Assembly (NCBI RefSeq): GCF_000368065.1
Contig: NZ_KB851200.1
Span: forward strand, 387,827-451,826
DNA: 64,000 bases
Direction: 5' to 3'
DNA from: Acinetobacter seifertii
GTDB lineage: Bacteria > Pseudomonadota > Gammaproteobacteria > Pseudomonadales > Moraxellaceae
Made by a program: the position numbers and the translations under genes. The notes beneath the pieces are model-generated. The model searched no databases, was not told the DNA's origin, and saw nothing but the letters and a program-made list of their open reading frames with translations. This document shows positions 50,860 to 59,161 of the stretch, in pieces (the first letter of the stretch is position 1; the number at the start of each line of letters is the position of its first letter).

Positions 50860-51759
50860 ATGTCTAGTTTAGCATTAAGTTTTAATGAAGTGAAATTCAA
50901 TCCCGTGCCACGGCAAGATGGCCAGATTTGGCTTTCTTCAGGTGAATTGGCACAAGCATTAGGATATAAACAAGAGAACGCGGTCAGTAAAATTTTTAAT
51001 CGTAATTCTGATGAATTTACGGAAAATATGACACAAATTATTGATAATCCTCGGCTACCCAATTTGGGTATGCGGATCTTCTCACTACGTGGCTGCCACC
51101 TAATAGCAATATTTGCTCGTACTGCTGTAGCGAAGCAATTCCGCAAGTGGGTACTTGATGTTTTAGATAAAGAAGTTGGCACACCAGTTGCCAAAACCCA
51201 CAAATCCGAACGTGAACCCCTAACCAATGCTGTAAATCTTCTTGTAGCTAAAACTAAGCATTTGAATTACAGCGATGCTTATAAATTAGTTCATCAGCGT
51301 TTCAATGTTCAGCATATTGATGAAATCCCATATGACATGATTCCTGTTGCAGTGGAATATGTTCATCATCTGATTGCGATGTACAGTAGTGCAGAGAAGA
51401 AGGCTCAAGGTTCTTTATTTGATAATGAAACATTGGGTTTGGTTAAGGATCTGGTAGATGCAATTATTTCCCAAAACTTTGTGACAAGCAAAATCTATCG
51501 TGCAATACACATGCTTAGTAATGAACAAGGTCACTACTTAGCTGAATATGCGTTTAAAACCAATATTGCAGTTCTAAAACTCACTCGAACAATGGATTTA
51601 AGAGGACCTCTTAATAGAGAAATCATTAGTGATGATTTAAAAACCATAAGCTACACAACAGGTAATCAACATTATGGCGACCGTTGGTTTCACCCACTGA
51701 TGGAGTCAAGTCGATTGATGGGAGTACTTGAAATTTCAGGTAGTCTGATTCGTCACTAA
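50860..51759 (+). CDS. BRO-N/ORF6C-type phage antirepressor
   Basis: 299 residues from ATG 50860 (AGGAAAGG upstream); an upstream in-frame start at 50737 lies inside the operators. The BRO-N domain (about 5-105) has IWLSSGELAQALGYKQ and MRIFSLRGCHLIAIFARTAV. The C-terminal part has a helical ORF6C-like region and SLFDNETLGLVKDLVDAI. By analogy to P22 Ant it should block a repressor, perhaps the CI-type protein at 5846. The target is unproven. Confidence 0.75.
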   Translation: MSSLALSFNEVKFNPVPRQDGQIWLSSGELAQALGYKQENAVSKIFNRNSDEFTENMTQIIDNPRLPNLGMRIFSLRGCHLIAIFARTAVAKQFRKWVLDVLDKEVGTPVAKTHKSEREPLTNAVNLLVAKTKHLNYSDAYKLVHQRFNVQHIDEIPYDMIPVAVEYVHHLIAMYSSAEKKAQGSLFDNETLGLVKDLVDAIISQNFVTSKIYRAIHMLSNEQGHYLAEYAFKTNIAVLKLTRTMDLRGPLNREIISDDLKTISYTTGNQHYGDRWFHPLMESSRLMGVLEISGSLIRH

Positions 51760-51778
51760 TAAAATCAACTTAACAAAA

Positions 51779-51801
51779 CCCACTCATCGAGTGGGTTTTT
51801 T
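51779..51801 (+). terminator. rho-independent terminator
   Basis: CCCACTC-ATC-GAGTGGG stem with six Ts, nearly the same as at 33100 and 38518. Confidence 0.75.
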
Positions 51802-51814
51802 AATACCCAAAACA

Positions 51815-51846
51815 AAACCCCAGTAGCGCTAACTACCGGGGTTTTT
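51815..51846 (+). terminator. terminator hairpin before small membrane gene
   Basis: AAACCCC-AGTAG / CTAC-CGGGGTTT stem with T-run, placed as the 38654 hairpin is for the related gene. Confidence 0.65.
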
Positions 51847-51887
51847 CATTCCACCCACCGACGAAAGTAAGAGGAAAGTAAATCTAT

Positions 51888-52037
51888 ATGGAGCATTTTA
51901 AACCAATAGTGGAGCTTATAAAAGTGTCTATTGAAAAGTATGGCTTATGGCAAACAATAGTTGCATTTATTCTTTTGCTTTCCGTGCCAATCTTAATGTG
52001 GAAGTTGGATGTAATTATTGCTTCTATAAAAGCATGA
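51888..52037 (+). CDS. tiny membrane protein, 49 aa
   Basis: One membrane helix (TIVAFILLLSVPILMWKL, about residues 23-40) flanked by EKYGLWQ and DVIIASIKA. The last 16 residues match the 35-residue protein at 38881. AGAGGAAAG lies upstream of the ATG. It lies before the endolysin gene, so a lysis-related role is possible. Confidence 0.55.
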   Translation: MEHFKPIVELIKVSIEKYGLWQTIVAFILLLSVPILMWKLDVIIASIKA

Positions 52038-52056
52038 ACCAACTTGAAAAAACTGC

Positions 52057-52078
52057 GCCACCTTCGGGTGGCTTTTTT
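52057..52078 (+). terminator. rho-independent terminator
   Basis: GCCACC-TTCG-GGTGGC stem with six Ts before the endolysin gene. Confidence 0.65.
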
Positions 52079-52097
52079 ACGTTTAAAGGAAAGTGAA

Positions 52098-52643
52098 ATG
52101 AACATCGAACAATATCTTGATGAGTTGATCAAACGAGAAGGCGGGTACGTAAATAACCCAGCAGACCGTGGTGGTGCAACTAAGTATGGAATTACTGAAG
52201 CAGTTGCTCGAGCAAATGGATTCAAAGGTAATATGCGAGATTTACCTCTGGATGTGGCCAAAGCAATTTACCGCAAAAACTATTGGACAGCTCCGCGATT
52301 TGACCAAGTAAATACAATCAGCTCAGCAGTGGCCGAAGAGCTTCTAGACACTGGTGTGAATTGCGGTACCGGCTTTGCAAAACCTCTTTTACAACGAGCT
52401 TTGAACTTACTAAACAACCAAGGTAAAGCTGGATATGCAGATTTAGAGGTTGATGGTGTTTATGGATCTGAAACTCTTAGAGCTCTAAAAACCTATCTGG
52501 CCAAACGCGGGAAAGAAGGCGAGAAAGTTCTGGTGCGAGTTCTCAATATTATGCAAGGACAACGCTACATTGAAATCTGTGAGCGTAATCCAAAGCAGGA
52601 ACAGTTTTTCTATGGTTGGATTGCCAATCGGGTTGTTATATGA
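52098..52643 (+). CDS. endolysin, GH108-type muramidase
   Basis: Start ATG 52098 with AAAGGAAAG upstream. The N-terminal core has KREGGYVNNPADRGGATKYG with the catalytic Glu near residue 13, then a C-terminal peptidoglycan-binding region (about 95-180). No signal peptide, so it needs a holin. It cuts the glycan strands at lysis. Length, 181, is usual for the family. Its stop overlaps the next gene. Confidence 0.85.
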   Translation: MNIEQYLDELIKREGGYVNNPADRGGATKYGITEAVARANGFKGNMRDLPLDVAKAIYRKNYWTAPRFDQVNTISSAVAEELLDTGVNCGTGFAKPLLQRALNLLNNQGKAGYADLEVDGVYGSETLRALKTYLAKRGKEGEKVLVRVLNIMQGQRYIEICERNPKQEQFFYGWIANRVVI

Positions 52644-52771
52644 CTTTCTTTCAATACAGACGTTCAAAGATAGCTTTCACAATCACACTGCTGTGCCTCC
52701 TTTTCTCAGGTTGCACAGCTCACACAATTAATAGTAATGTGAATGTCTCGATTTGTGTGAGAGCTTTGTGA
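52640..52771 (+). CDS. small lipoprotein, o-spanin (Rz1-like) candidate
   Basis: A 43-residue frame starting in the endolysin stop. It has a basic N-terminus, a hydrophobic segment and the lipobox FSGC (Cys25), followed by a short mature peptide. Position right after the endolysin is that of spanins, and Rz1 is a small lipoprotein of this kind. No i-spanin gene is seen beside it, so the call is tentative. Confidence 0.5.
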   Translation: MTFFQYRRSKIAFTITLLCLLFSGCTAHTINSNVNVSICVRAL

Positions 52772-52965
52772 TGTCGCAAGTCATGATCATGGTTTCGGAA
52801 GCGGGCAGAATGGAAAATACTTGCAATCTACCCGCTGATTTAGATAAGAATGGGAGTGTTGTTAAAATCTATGACTACTCATTAAAAGAGTTGACCATTA
52901 ATTTAGATGGCACTGTGACTTACAATGGCAAAAGATGGACCTTTGATAAGAAGCAAAACTTTTAG
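52771..52965 (+). CDS. hypothetical protein, 64 aa
   Basis: Starts MSQVMIMVSEAGRMENTC, overlapping the previous stop (TGATG). Beta-rich with NLDGTVTYNGKRWTF near the end. It ends 4 bases into the convergent integrase fragment. Common size and position for Acinetobacter prophage ends, function unknown. Confidence 0.5.
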   Translation: MSQVMIMVSEAGRMENTCNLPADLDKNGSVVKIYDYSLKELTINLDGTVTYNGKRWTFDKKQNF

Positions 52966-53402
52966 TCTTTCCAGCTATCTACAATATCAGCCCAGTCTTG
53001 CAACATCTTGCGTCTGCTTTCCAAATACTTTGCATGGTTATAAGTAGCACGAGTTTTGTTCCCATCCGCATGTGCTAACTGTTTTTCAATCCACTTATCA
53101 TCGTAATCTTTTTCATTTAAAAGCGTGGATGCTGTAGCACGAAAATCATGTGCAGTTACATCAGATAAGCCAATATAATCAAGCATTTTATTCATTGTGG
53201 TAGCTGAAAGCATTCCATCTTGATAAATGGCAGGAAATACATATTCTCTGTTGCCAACTAAACTACGTTGCTCTTGAAGAATGTTGAAGACCTGATCAGA
53301 CATTGGGACGATATGTATGCGCTTCTTTTTCATCATCTCTTTGGGAAATGTGATAGTTCTAGCTTCGAAATCAACATAATCCCATTTCATTCGACGAATC
53401 TC
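52962..53402 (-). pseudogene. tyrosine integrase, C-terminal part, split by IS
   Basis: Holds the C-terminal catalytic boxes: VTAHDFRATAS (His-x-x-Arg), QLAHADGNKTRATYNHAKY with the Tyr nucleophile. The coding frame resumes from the N-terminal fragment at 54884-55644 across the element: removing it gives LRTIEIRRMKWDYVDF. The lone frame has an ATG at 53390. Confidence 0.85.
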
Positions 53403-54883
53403 TGTTAGAACCCATTTAAAGTGTCTATATTCTCACCAATAAAAATGTCTAGTTTATGATGGCTTAAACATCATGGACTGGATATGAAATATAGATGCTG
53501 ATCACTATGTCTGACAAAGAAATTCAACGTCTTGCTGTTCTGCAAGACGTTCGAGATCATCGTATTACACAAGTCCGTGCTGCTGAAATCCTTAATCTTT
53601 CAACCCGTCAAATTACCCGGTTATTACAGAAGCTCAATCAAGATGGTGTTTCAGGTATGGCGCATGCCAGTCGTGGTCAACCTGGCCATCGTCGCCATGA
53701 TGATTTATTAAAATCAAAATGTCTTTCCATTATTTCTGAACATCTGCTGGGATTTGGACCTACCTTGGCCCATGAGAAGCTCAGCAGCATGTTTGACCTG
53801 AATATCCCGGTAGAAACGCTTCGGCGCTGGATGACTGCAAATGACCTCTGGATTCCACGATCCAAGCGCCTTAAACGTCCATATCAGCCACGTTATAACC
53901 GGGATTGCTTCGGTGAGCTAATCCAGATTGATGGCTCATATCATGACTGGTTCGAAGGACGCGCTGCTAAGTGCTGCTTGCTGGTTTATATCGATGATGC
54001 CACTGGAAAGCTGTTGCATCTGCGCTTCTGTGAGGCGGAAACGACCTTCGACTATATGCTTTCAACCCGAGCCTACATTGAACAATACGGTAAGCCTCTG
54101 GCCTTTTATAGCGATAAACATTCGGTCTTCCGAGTGAACCAGAAATCGAGCCAGGACAGCCAGATCACGCAATTTGGGCGGATTCTGAATGAGTTAAATA
54201 TTGATATTATCTTCGCCAACTCACCCCAGGCCAAAGGCCGTGTGGAACGTGCCAATAGAACACTCCAGGATCGCCTGATCAAGGAAATGCGCCTAGAAGG
54301 TATCTGTTCAATTGCCGAGGCAAATGCCTGGCTGCCCTGCTTTATTGAGCATTTCAATCAGAAGTTTGCCAAGTGTGCGCGAAACTCAAAGAATTTACAT
54401 CGGCCATTAACCGAATCTCATCTTGAACTGGATGATATTTTTACCTGGCAGGAACCGCGTAAGGTCACCAAGAATCTGACCCTGACCTATGACAAATGTA
54501 TTTATCTGCTTGAACCGACAGAGCTGAATCATAAGCTTGTTGGGCAATATATTTCATTTCTGGAGTACCCAGATGGCACTGTGGCCCTCATGTACGAGGG
54601 ACGAAAGCTCAACTACAGCATTTTCAATAAATTAGCTGGGCTACAGCAGAATGAGATCGTTGAGAATAAACGGTTAGGTACAGTTCTGGCACATATTCAG
54701 CAACAGCATGAAGAGTTGGAAAAACAGAATAAACGTTCCCGTCTCAAGAAAAGTATGCCGAGTCGTAAAGCTCAGAAAGCTGTTATTGAACAAAGAAAGT
54801 TAAATCCTGTGCTTGACTCTTGTGGTTAAAAACAGGACATTTTAAATGGTTTATCGCATAGACATTTTAATTGGTGAATAACA
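53403..54883 (+). mobile_element. IS1202-like (ISNCY group) insertion sequence, 1481 bp
   Basis: The flanks repeat ATCTC (53398-53402 and 54884-54888). Ends are TGTTA.../...TAACA with subterminal copies of CACCAAT-AAAATGTCT and ATTTAAA-TGTC in inverted order. It holds one rightward transposase gene. It splits the integrase. Confidence 0.85.
53495..54829 (+). CDS. IS1202-like transposase, DDE, 444 aa
   Basis: N-terminal helix-turn-helix regions (LQDVRDHRITQVRAAEILNL, then STRQITRLLQKL), then a DDE core: LIQIDGSYHDWFEG (first Asp), AFYSDKHSVF (second Asp) and KGRVERANRTLQDRL (Glu). The C-terminal 120 residues are basic, ending in a Lys/Arg-rich tail. Higher GC than the prophage. The family name follows from pattern only. 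Confidence 0.85.
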   Translation: MLITMSDKEIQRLAVLQDVRDHRITQVRAAEILNLSTRQITRLLQKLNQDGVSGMAHASRGQPGHRRHDDLLKSKCLSIISEHLLGFGPTLAHEKLSSMFDLNIPVETLRRWMTANDLWIPRSKRLKRPYQPRYNRDCFGELIQIDGSYHDWFEGRAAKCCLLVYIDDATGKLLHLRFCEAETTFDYMLSTRAYIEQYGKPLAFYSDKHSVFRVNQKSSQDSQITQFGRILNELNIDIIFANSPQAKGRVERANRTLQDRLIKEMRLEGICSIAEANAWLPCFIEHFNQKFAKCARNSKNLHRPLTESHLELDDIFTWQEPRKVTKNLTLTYDKCIYLLEPTELNHKLVGQYISFLEYPDGTVALMYEGRKLNYSIFNKLAGLQQNEIVENKRLGTVLAHIQQQHEELEKQNKRSRLKKSMPSRKAQKAVIEQRKLNPVLDSCG

Positions 54884-55644
54884 ATCTCGATAGTCCTAAG
54901 CATCGAGTAGAGCATTACAAGTCCAGCATTTCTTACAGTAGTAGAGCCGCCATAGTTACTTAATTTATTTCTAAGTTGTGCAGCCTCATGCTTTTCCATT
55001 GGTCTTGCATGTTCTATTTCAGGACGTTCAACAACATTTTTGACTGCATAGGTGGGGTCATACTCAGCTCTAAGTGTAGCGATTGCATAACGCATAACGC
55101 CACCAATAAAAGTACGATTTTGGATTGCCGATACTTCTCCGGTACCATGGTTTTTTTGACGCTTAACTCGTGCAATCGTTTTTTTCATAATTGTCAAAAC
55201 GTCTGCTGAGGTAACTTCCTTTATGTCCTTATCGCCAATAACTTTTAAAATATCTTTATCTAGTGCGCGTTGAAAAGCTTCCTGGTATCTCTCTGAACGA
55301 TTATTTAATTTTTCAGCTTTATATTCTGCTGCAACATGTTTGAAGAGCACTCTATTTTCATACTCATCATGTTTAGCCTTTTTTTGTTTTTCCTTATCTT
55401 CAACAGGATTCACACCACTTGCCACTAAAGATTTAGCTTCATCTCGTTTTGTACGTGCTTCGGCTAAGCCAATAATAGGGTACTCACCTAAACTCATCAT
55501 TTGAGTTTTCTTAAGCCACTGGAAACGGTAGCGCCAATACTTCTTTCCATTAGGTTTGATTTCAATACACAACCCGTCCGAATCACCAATTCTATAAAGC
55601 TTTTCTTTTGGTTTTGCACTTCTGATTTTTGAGTCGCTTAACAT
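54884..55644 (-). pseudogene. tyrosine integrase, N-terminal part
   Basis: Residues 1-90 are a P4-type arm-binding domain (LSDSKIRSAKPKEKLYRIGD, then WRYRFQWLKKTQMMSLGEYP), followed by the core-binding SAM-like domain and catalytic Arg at MLRTIEI, where the IS cuts it. After the break it reads a false tail to 54826. Rejoined, the enzyme would be 398 residues, usual for this family. Excision of the prophage by its own integrase is unlikely. Confidence 0.9.
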
Positions 55645-56041
55645 GAAATCTTGAGTATCCGTTTTCGAATTTTAGGGCCATACTCAAAATGATACTCAAG
55701 ATTAGTGATTTTGCATAGTTTGTCTAGATTTGCGTAGATTTGTATTTTTAATAATTTTCAATAATTTGTAGATTTATAAATTTTGCTAGATTTTATTAGA
55801 TTTGTTTAATATTTCTTTTCGATCATTAGAAGCATTTTAGATTCAACTCGCTAATAAATAAGGGGATTCTATTTTGATGTGGTTTTTATTCTCAATTTAG
55901 TACCCAAGATTGCTAAAGTACTCATGTATAAAATAAAGCCACCATCAATAGATGGCTACTATATCAGAATTTTTATATTCTTCGACTTTATCTTTTACAT
56001 AGAAGCATATCAAAATAAGTACTTCTAAATTAGATGTTTAG
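55645..56041. other. integrase upstream region with arm-type repeats
   Basis: No gene is seen. A 13-bp inverted repeat, AATCTTGAGTATC (55647-55659) and GATACTCAAGATT (55691-55703), abuts the integrase start. Then six TAGATT elements lie at 55725, 55735, 55769, 55787, 55797 and 55838, two pairs spaced by 10 bp. This fits attP arm sites or an integrase operator. The exact attachment core cannot be fixed without the left end of the prophage. Confidence 0.45.
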
Positions 56042-56731
56042 TCATTTAAATATAATAGATGAAATTAAAAGCGGATTTTCAATATGTAAAGCAAGCCTTT
56101 GACCTGACTGGCAAGACTGTAAATATAAATCAAATGCAGAAGTAACACTGGGATCAATTGAAGCTTGCATCGCAAAGATTTGTTTTAGTTGTTCAACATA
56201 ACACATAAGGAATTGAACAATGCTATCGAAACTATTAAGACTCCGTAAATTACTTTGAAAGTTTTTTAGATACGATAAATCTGGAGGAGTATGTAGACAG
56301 CACACTTCAACTGTTCCTGGTTCAACTTTATTAAGGTAAGTATTAGACAGTTGTTTTTCAAGAAATGCGCTAATCGGTATTGAATATAATAAGGAATTCA
56401 CACCATTAAAAATAGAAAATACAATTGTATTATTATTAATAAAATCTATAGGTAATCCTTCATATAATCTTCTATTTATTTCCTCAGCAATTATATCTAT
56501 TTGTTTAATCTTTTGTTCTTCAATAGAAATATCAGCGAATCGCTTCATTATTCTGTTTATAAATACAACATCACCTGTTCCCGCAATTGCACCTCTGCAC
56601 CATAACTGTATTTTATTTTCATTATTATGTGATACGCTTAATTCATTAGTCTCAACATTATAATTCATTGCCCTCTTATCTGCTGCAATCATAATAACAT
56701 CACCTAAGTGAGCAGAAACAATCATGGTCAT
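56042..56731 (-). CDS. proteasome-like Ntn-hydrolase homologue, 229 aa
   Basis: After the start Met, the chain begins T-M-I-V-S-A-H-L-G-D, with AADKRAM at positions 15-21 counting Thr as 1; Asp falls at 17 as in HslV. The next part has GAIAGTGDV, like the glycine turn of proteasome beta folds. The C-terminal half is helical and not assigned. Neighbours suggest a host accessory region. Catalytic function is an inference from the N-terminus. Confidence 0.5.
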   Translation of the reverse strand: MTMIVSAHLGDVIMIAADKRAMNYNVETNELSVSHNNENKIQLWCRGAIAGTGDVVFINRIMKRFADISIEEQKIKQIDIIAEEINRRLYEGLPIDFINNNTIVFSIFNGVNSLLYSIPISAFLEKQLSNTYLNKVEPGTVEVCCLHTPPDLSYLKNFQSNLRSLNSFDSIVQFLMCYVEQLKQIFAMQASIDPSVTSAFDLYLQSCQSGQRLALHIENPLLISSIIFK

Positions 56732-56805
56732 TGGGTTTAATTTTTAGATTTAATCAGATTATGCTAGTATAACTTTATATTCTAATATTAGAGAATAAAA
56801 AAAGT

Positions 56806-57246
56806 ATGGCTGGTGGTACACGTATTGTAATTAATGATAAAGGTATTAGTTTGATAACAGGGGGTAAATTTGAAGTTAAAGCTGGTCAGCATATCTTTAA
56901 TGATGGACAGCGAGTTAAAGCGGAACTTCCTAATTTACCTGTCGTTAATGAGATTAATAATTATACAAATAAATGGGATTTTTATGATTTATTTTATGAA
57001 TCTAATTTCTCAAATGTGAAATACAAATTAATTAATAATAAAAACAATACTTATATTTCAGGAACGCTAGATGAACATGGTCGAACTCAACGTATAAATA
57101 CTTCTACTAGTGAAAGTTACGATATGCTGATTGGTATAGATGAGGGTTGGACTGTTTCAGTTGAAACTGGCAATGAAGATGATGAACATGATTATGAATG
57201 TAAATGTGGTTCACACGAAAATCATGAATATGGGGGTGAGATATAA
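56806..57246 (+). CDS. VgrG C-terminal fragment, DUF2345-like
   Basis: Residues 3-45 (GTRIVINDKGISLITGGKFE, then VKAGQHIFNDGQRVKAELP) match the end of type VI secretion VgrG proteins of Acinetobacter. The rest, about 100 residues, is an Asp/Glu/Asn-rich extension ending in a Cys/His-rich tail (ECKCGSHENHEYGG). The gp27/gp5 base of VgrG is absent. It precedes the effector gene by 2 bases. It may be a remnant or an effector-delivery adaptor. Confidence 0.65.
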   Translation: MAGGTRIVINDKGISLITGGKFEVKAGQHIFNDGQRVKAELPNLPVVNEINNYTNKWDFYDLFYESNFSNVKYKLINNKNNTYISGTLDEHGRTQRINTSTSESYDMLIGIDEGWTVSVETGNEDDEHDYECKCGSHENHEYGGEI

Positions 57247-57248
57247 TC

Positions 57249-58565
57249 ATGGATTGTCTAGCCAATATAAAATTCTTAGATGCCCTGGGCCAACCAATAA
57301 ATGGGTTAGCTCATCAACTTTGGGTTGGTTCCTCATTAATTTCTGAGTTTGTTACTACTGCCAATGGCGAATCAGTATGGATTAAACGTCCAGTTGGAAC
57401 AGTTATTGATGTTCGAGTTAGAAGTATAGCCACTGGAGAGTACAACTCTAAAGTTAAAATACAACTAATTGGCGAAAAGACTATTTTTACTATACCTAGC
57501 CCTAAAGTCTTGCTTAAAGGTTTAAAGCTAACTACTAAAGAAGTAGCACAGGGAGGATATGTTAGATCAACTTATATTGTTGCTGAAGGAGATTATTTAT
57601 CTCGAATCGCGAAAGACAACAATACAACTACGGATGAGTTAATAAGAATCAACAACTTAAAAAATGACCAAGATATTCATGCTGGGCAAGTCTTAAAGAT
57701 ACCTACCAATAAAACTGAGGCTTCTTCGCCTGCGCCTGAAAACAAGCCAAAACCCCCTGTACCACAGCAATATCAGGCAGAGAAAACTAAGATTATCGTA
57801 GCTCAGCGAACCGATACTTTGCCTTTAATTGCTAAACTTACTGGTAATAGCATTGACGAAATTAAGAAACTTAATGGATTAAGTGACGGTAAAATCTCAC
57901 AAAACCAAACGATAAAAGTCTATGATCGTCAAATTAAGTCTACTGTGCCTAAACCACATACTGAGAAGAAAAAAGACGAGAATCGGCCTGTAACACCACC
58001 TAAAGTTGTTCAGGATGCCTCACAAAATAAGGAAAAGACACCAGTTGCAAAGGTATCATCGTCAACCTCTGCATCTTCAAAAGTTTCTGCAAAGAATGAG
58101 AGAGCTATAGCTAGATTACATCCACAAGTAAGGGACTTAATCAGAAAGTTCATCAATGAAGTGTATGCAAAGCACCAGGTACAACTTGTTATTGTTCAAG
58201 ATTATCGTACCTATGCACAGCAAGATGCTTTGTACGCCAAAGGACGTACAACACCTGGAAGTATTGTAACAAGAGCACGAGGTGGTCAAAGTAACCATAA
58301 CTTTGCTTTGGCTGTTGATGTTTTTCCATTATGGGAAGATGGTAAACTTCACATGGATGCAAAGTCGGATGCTAAAAATATTCAAATACTGAGAAAAGTC
58401 GCCCCTGTCGGGAAAAGTATTGGATTAGAGTGGGGTGGAGATTGGAAATCAATAGTTGATAATCCTCACTTCCAACTAAAAACTGGAAAAACTATGTCGC
58501 AGCTTAGACAACTAACTAAAGATGCAGGCGGTGATCCATTAAAGGTAGTATATAATGTTAAATAA
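57249..58565 (+). CDS. LysM-M15 peptidase, candidate type VI effector
   Basis: 438 residues in four parts: an N-terminal beta sandwich (1-90); LysM 1 (about 108-153); LysM 2 (about 180-226); a Pro/Lys linker; and an M15 peptidase (about 285-425) with SNHNFALAVDVF (His350, Asp357), WGGDW and NPHFQL (His407) as zinc ligands. M15 enzymes cut L-Ala-D-Glu or D-Ala bonds in peptidoglycan. The VgrG fragment before it and the lipoprotein after it suggest a periplasm-acting effector. Confidence 0.7.
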   Translation: MDCLANIKFLDALGQPINGLAHQLWVGSSLISEFVTTANGESVWIKRPVGTVIDVRVRSIATGEYNSKVKIQLIGEKTIFTIPSPKVLLKGLKLTTKEVAQGGYVRSTYIVAEGDYLSRIAKDNNTTTDELIRINNLKNDQDIHAGQVLKIPTNKTEASSPAPENKPKPPVPQQYQAEKTKIIVAQRTDTLPLIAKLTGNSIDEIKKLNGLSDGKISQNQTIKVYDRQIKSTVPKPHTEKKKDENRPVTPPKVVQDASQNKEKTPVAKVSSSTSASSKVSAKNERAIARLHPQVRDLIRKFINEVYAKHQVQLVIVQDYRTYAQQDALYAKGRTTPGSIVTRARGGQSNHNFALAVDVFPLWEDGKLHMDAKSDAKNIQILRKVAPVGKSIGLEWGGDWKSIVDNPHFQLKTGKTMSQLRQLTKDAGGDPLKVVYNVK

Positions 58566-59034
58566 ACAAGGCACGATAATAAAACTTATTATTAGTTTTT
58601 TCTTTCTCTTAACAGGATGTAACTTATCCGCTAAAACTAACATGTCTCCAAAGAAAATCTATGAGCTAGATTTAACTGATCAGGGAATTAGTCCTGAAGG
58701 TGGCGGGATCGAATTGAAAAAAGAGAAAAATTATTGTTCTCTTATATTGAGTCTTTATGGAGAATCGGGACAAGAAAAATATAAGTTCAATTTTAAGAAG
58801 GATAATTTGATTAATACAAATTACCTAAAATATAGATATAAGAATGGTTTGATAGAAGCTAATAATGACTTAGATGACCTTATTGCTGATGATAGTAAAA
58901 AATCAAATAAAGGTGCTATGGAATTAATAGCAAATAAGTCATTTGTTGGAAACAAAGATAGACAAATTACAAAAAAATTTGAACTCTATAAGAAAAAAGT
59001 TCCTAAAATTCTATTAGACAGAAACTGTAACTAA
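58555..59034 (+). CDS. lipoprotein, candidate immunity protein
   Basis: Overlaps the effector gene by 11 bases. The signal segment IIKLIISFFFLLTGC gives a lipobox with Cys22, directing it to the periplasmic side. The mature chain is charged and beta-rich (KKNYCSLILSLYGES-like pattern). Placement, overlap and predicted location match an immunity partner for the peptidase; sequence family is not recognised. Confidence 0.6.
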   Translation: MLNKQGTIIKLIISFFFLLTGCNLSAKTNMSPKKIYELDLTDQGISPEGGGIELKKEKNYCSLILSLYGESGQEKYKFNFKKDNLINTNYLKYRYKNGLIEANNDLDDLIADDSKKSNKGAMELIANKSFVGNKDRQITKKFELYKKKVPKILLDRNCN

Positions 59035-59106
59035 ATAAAAAATAATAAACGGATTAGAATAAGTATTTAGTATGGTTTTTGATTCTTTACATATCTTATA
59101 GGATTT

Positions 59107-59141
59107 AAATCAAAGCCTTGGCTCTTTCAAGGCTTTGATTT
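59107..59141. terminator. bidirectional terminator
   Basis: AATCAAAGCCTTG/CAAGGCTTTGATT stem with a 7-base loop, between the convergent immunity and aminopeptidase genes. Confidence 0.7.
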
Positions 59142-59161
59142 GGTTTAATGCTATTAAATAT

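Noticed and set aside
54976..55209. Rightward 77-aa Cys-rich frame in the integrase gene
   Set aside because: Antisense shadow of the integrase N-terminal part.
55725..55844. TAGATT repeats as a CRISPR array
   Set aside because: The repeats are 6 to 8 bp and irregularly spaced, with no unique spacers of constant size and no cas genes.
55645..56041. tRNA or tmRNA as attachment target near the integrase
   Set aside because: No cloverleaf or CCA-type 3' end could be traced by eye in this AT-rich stretch.
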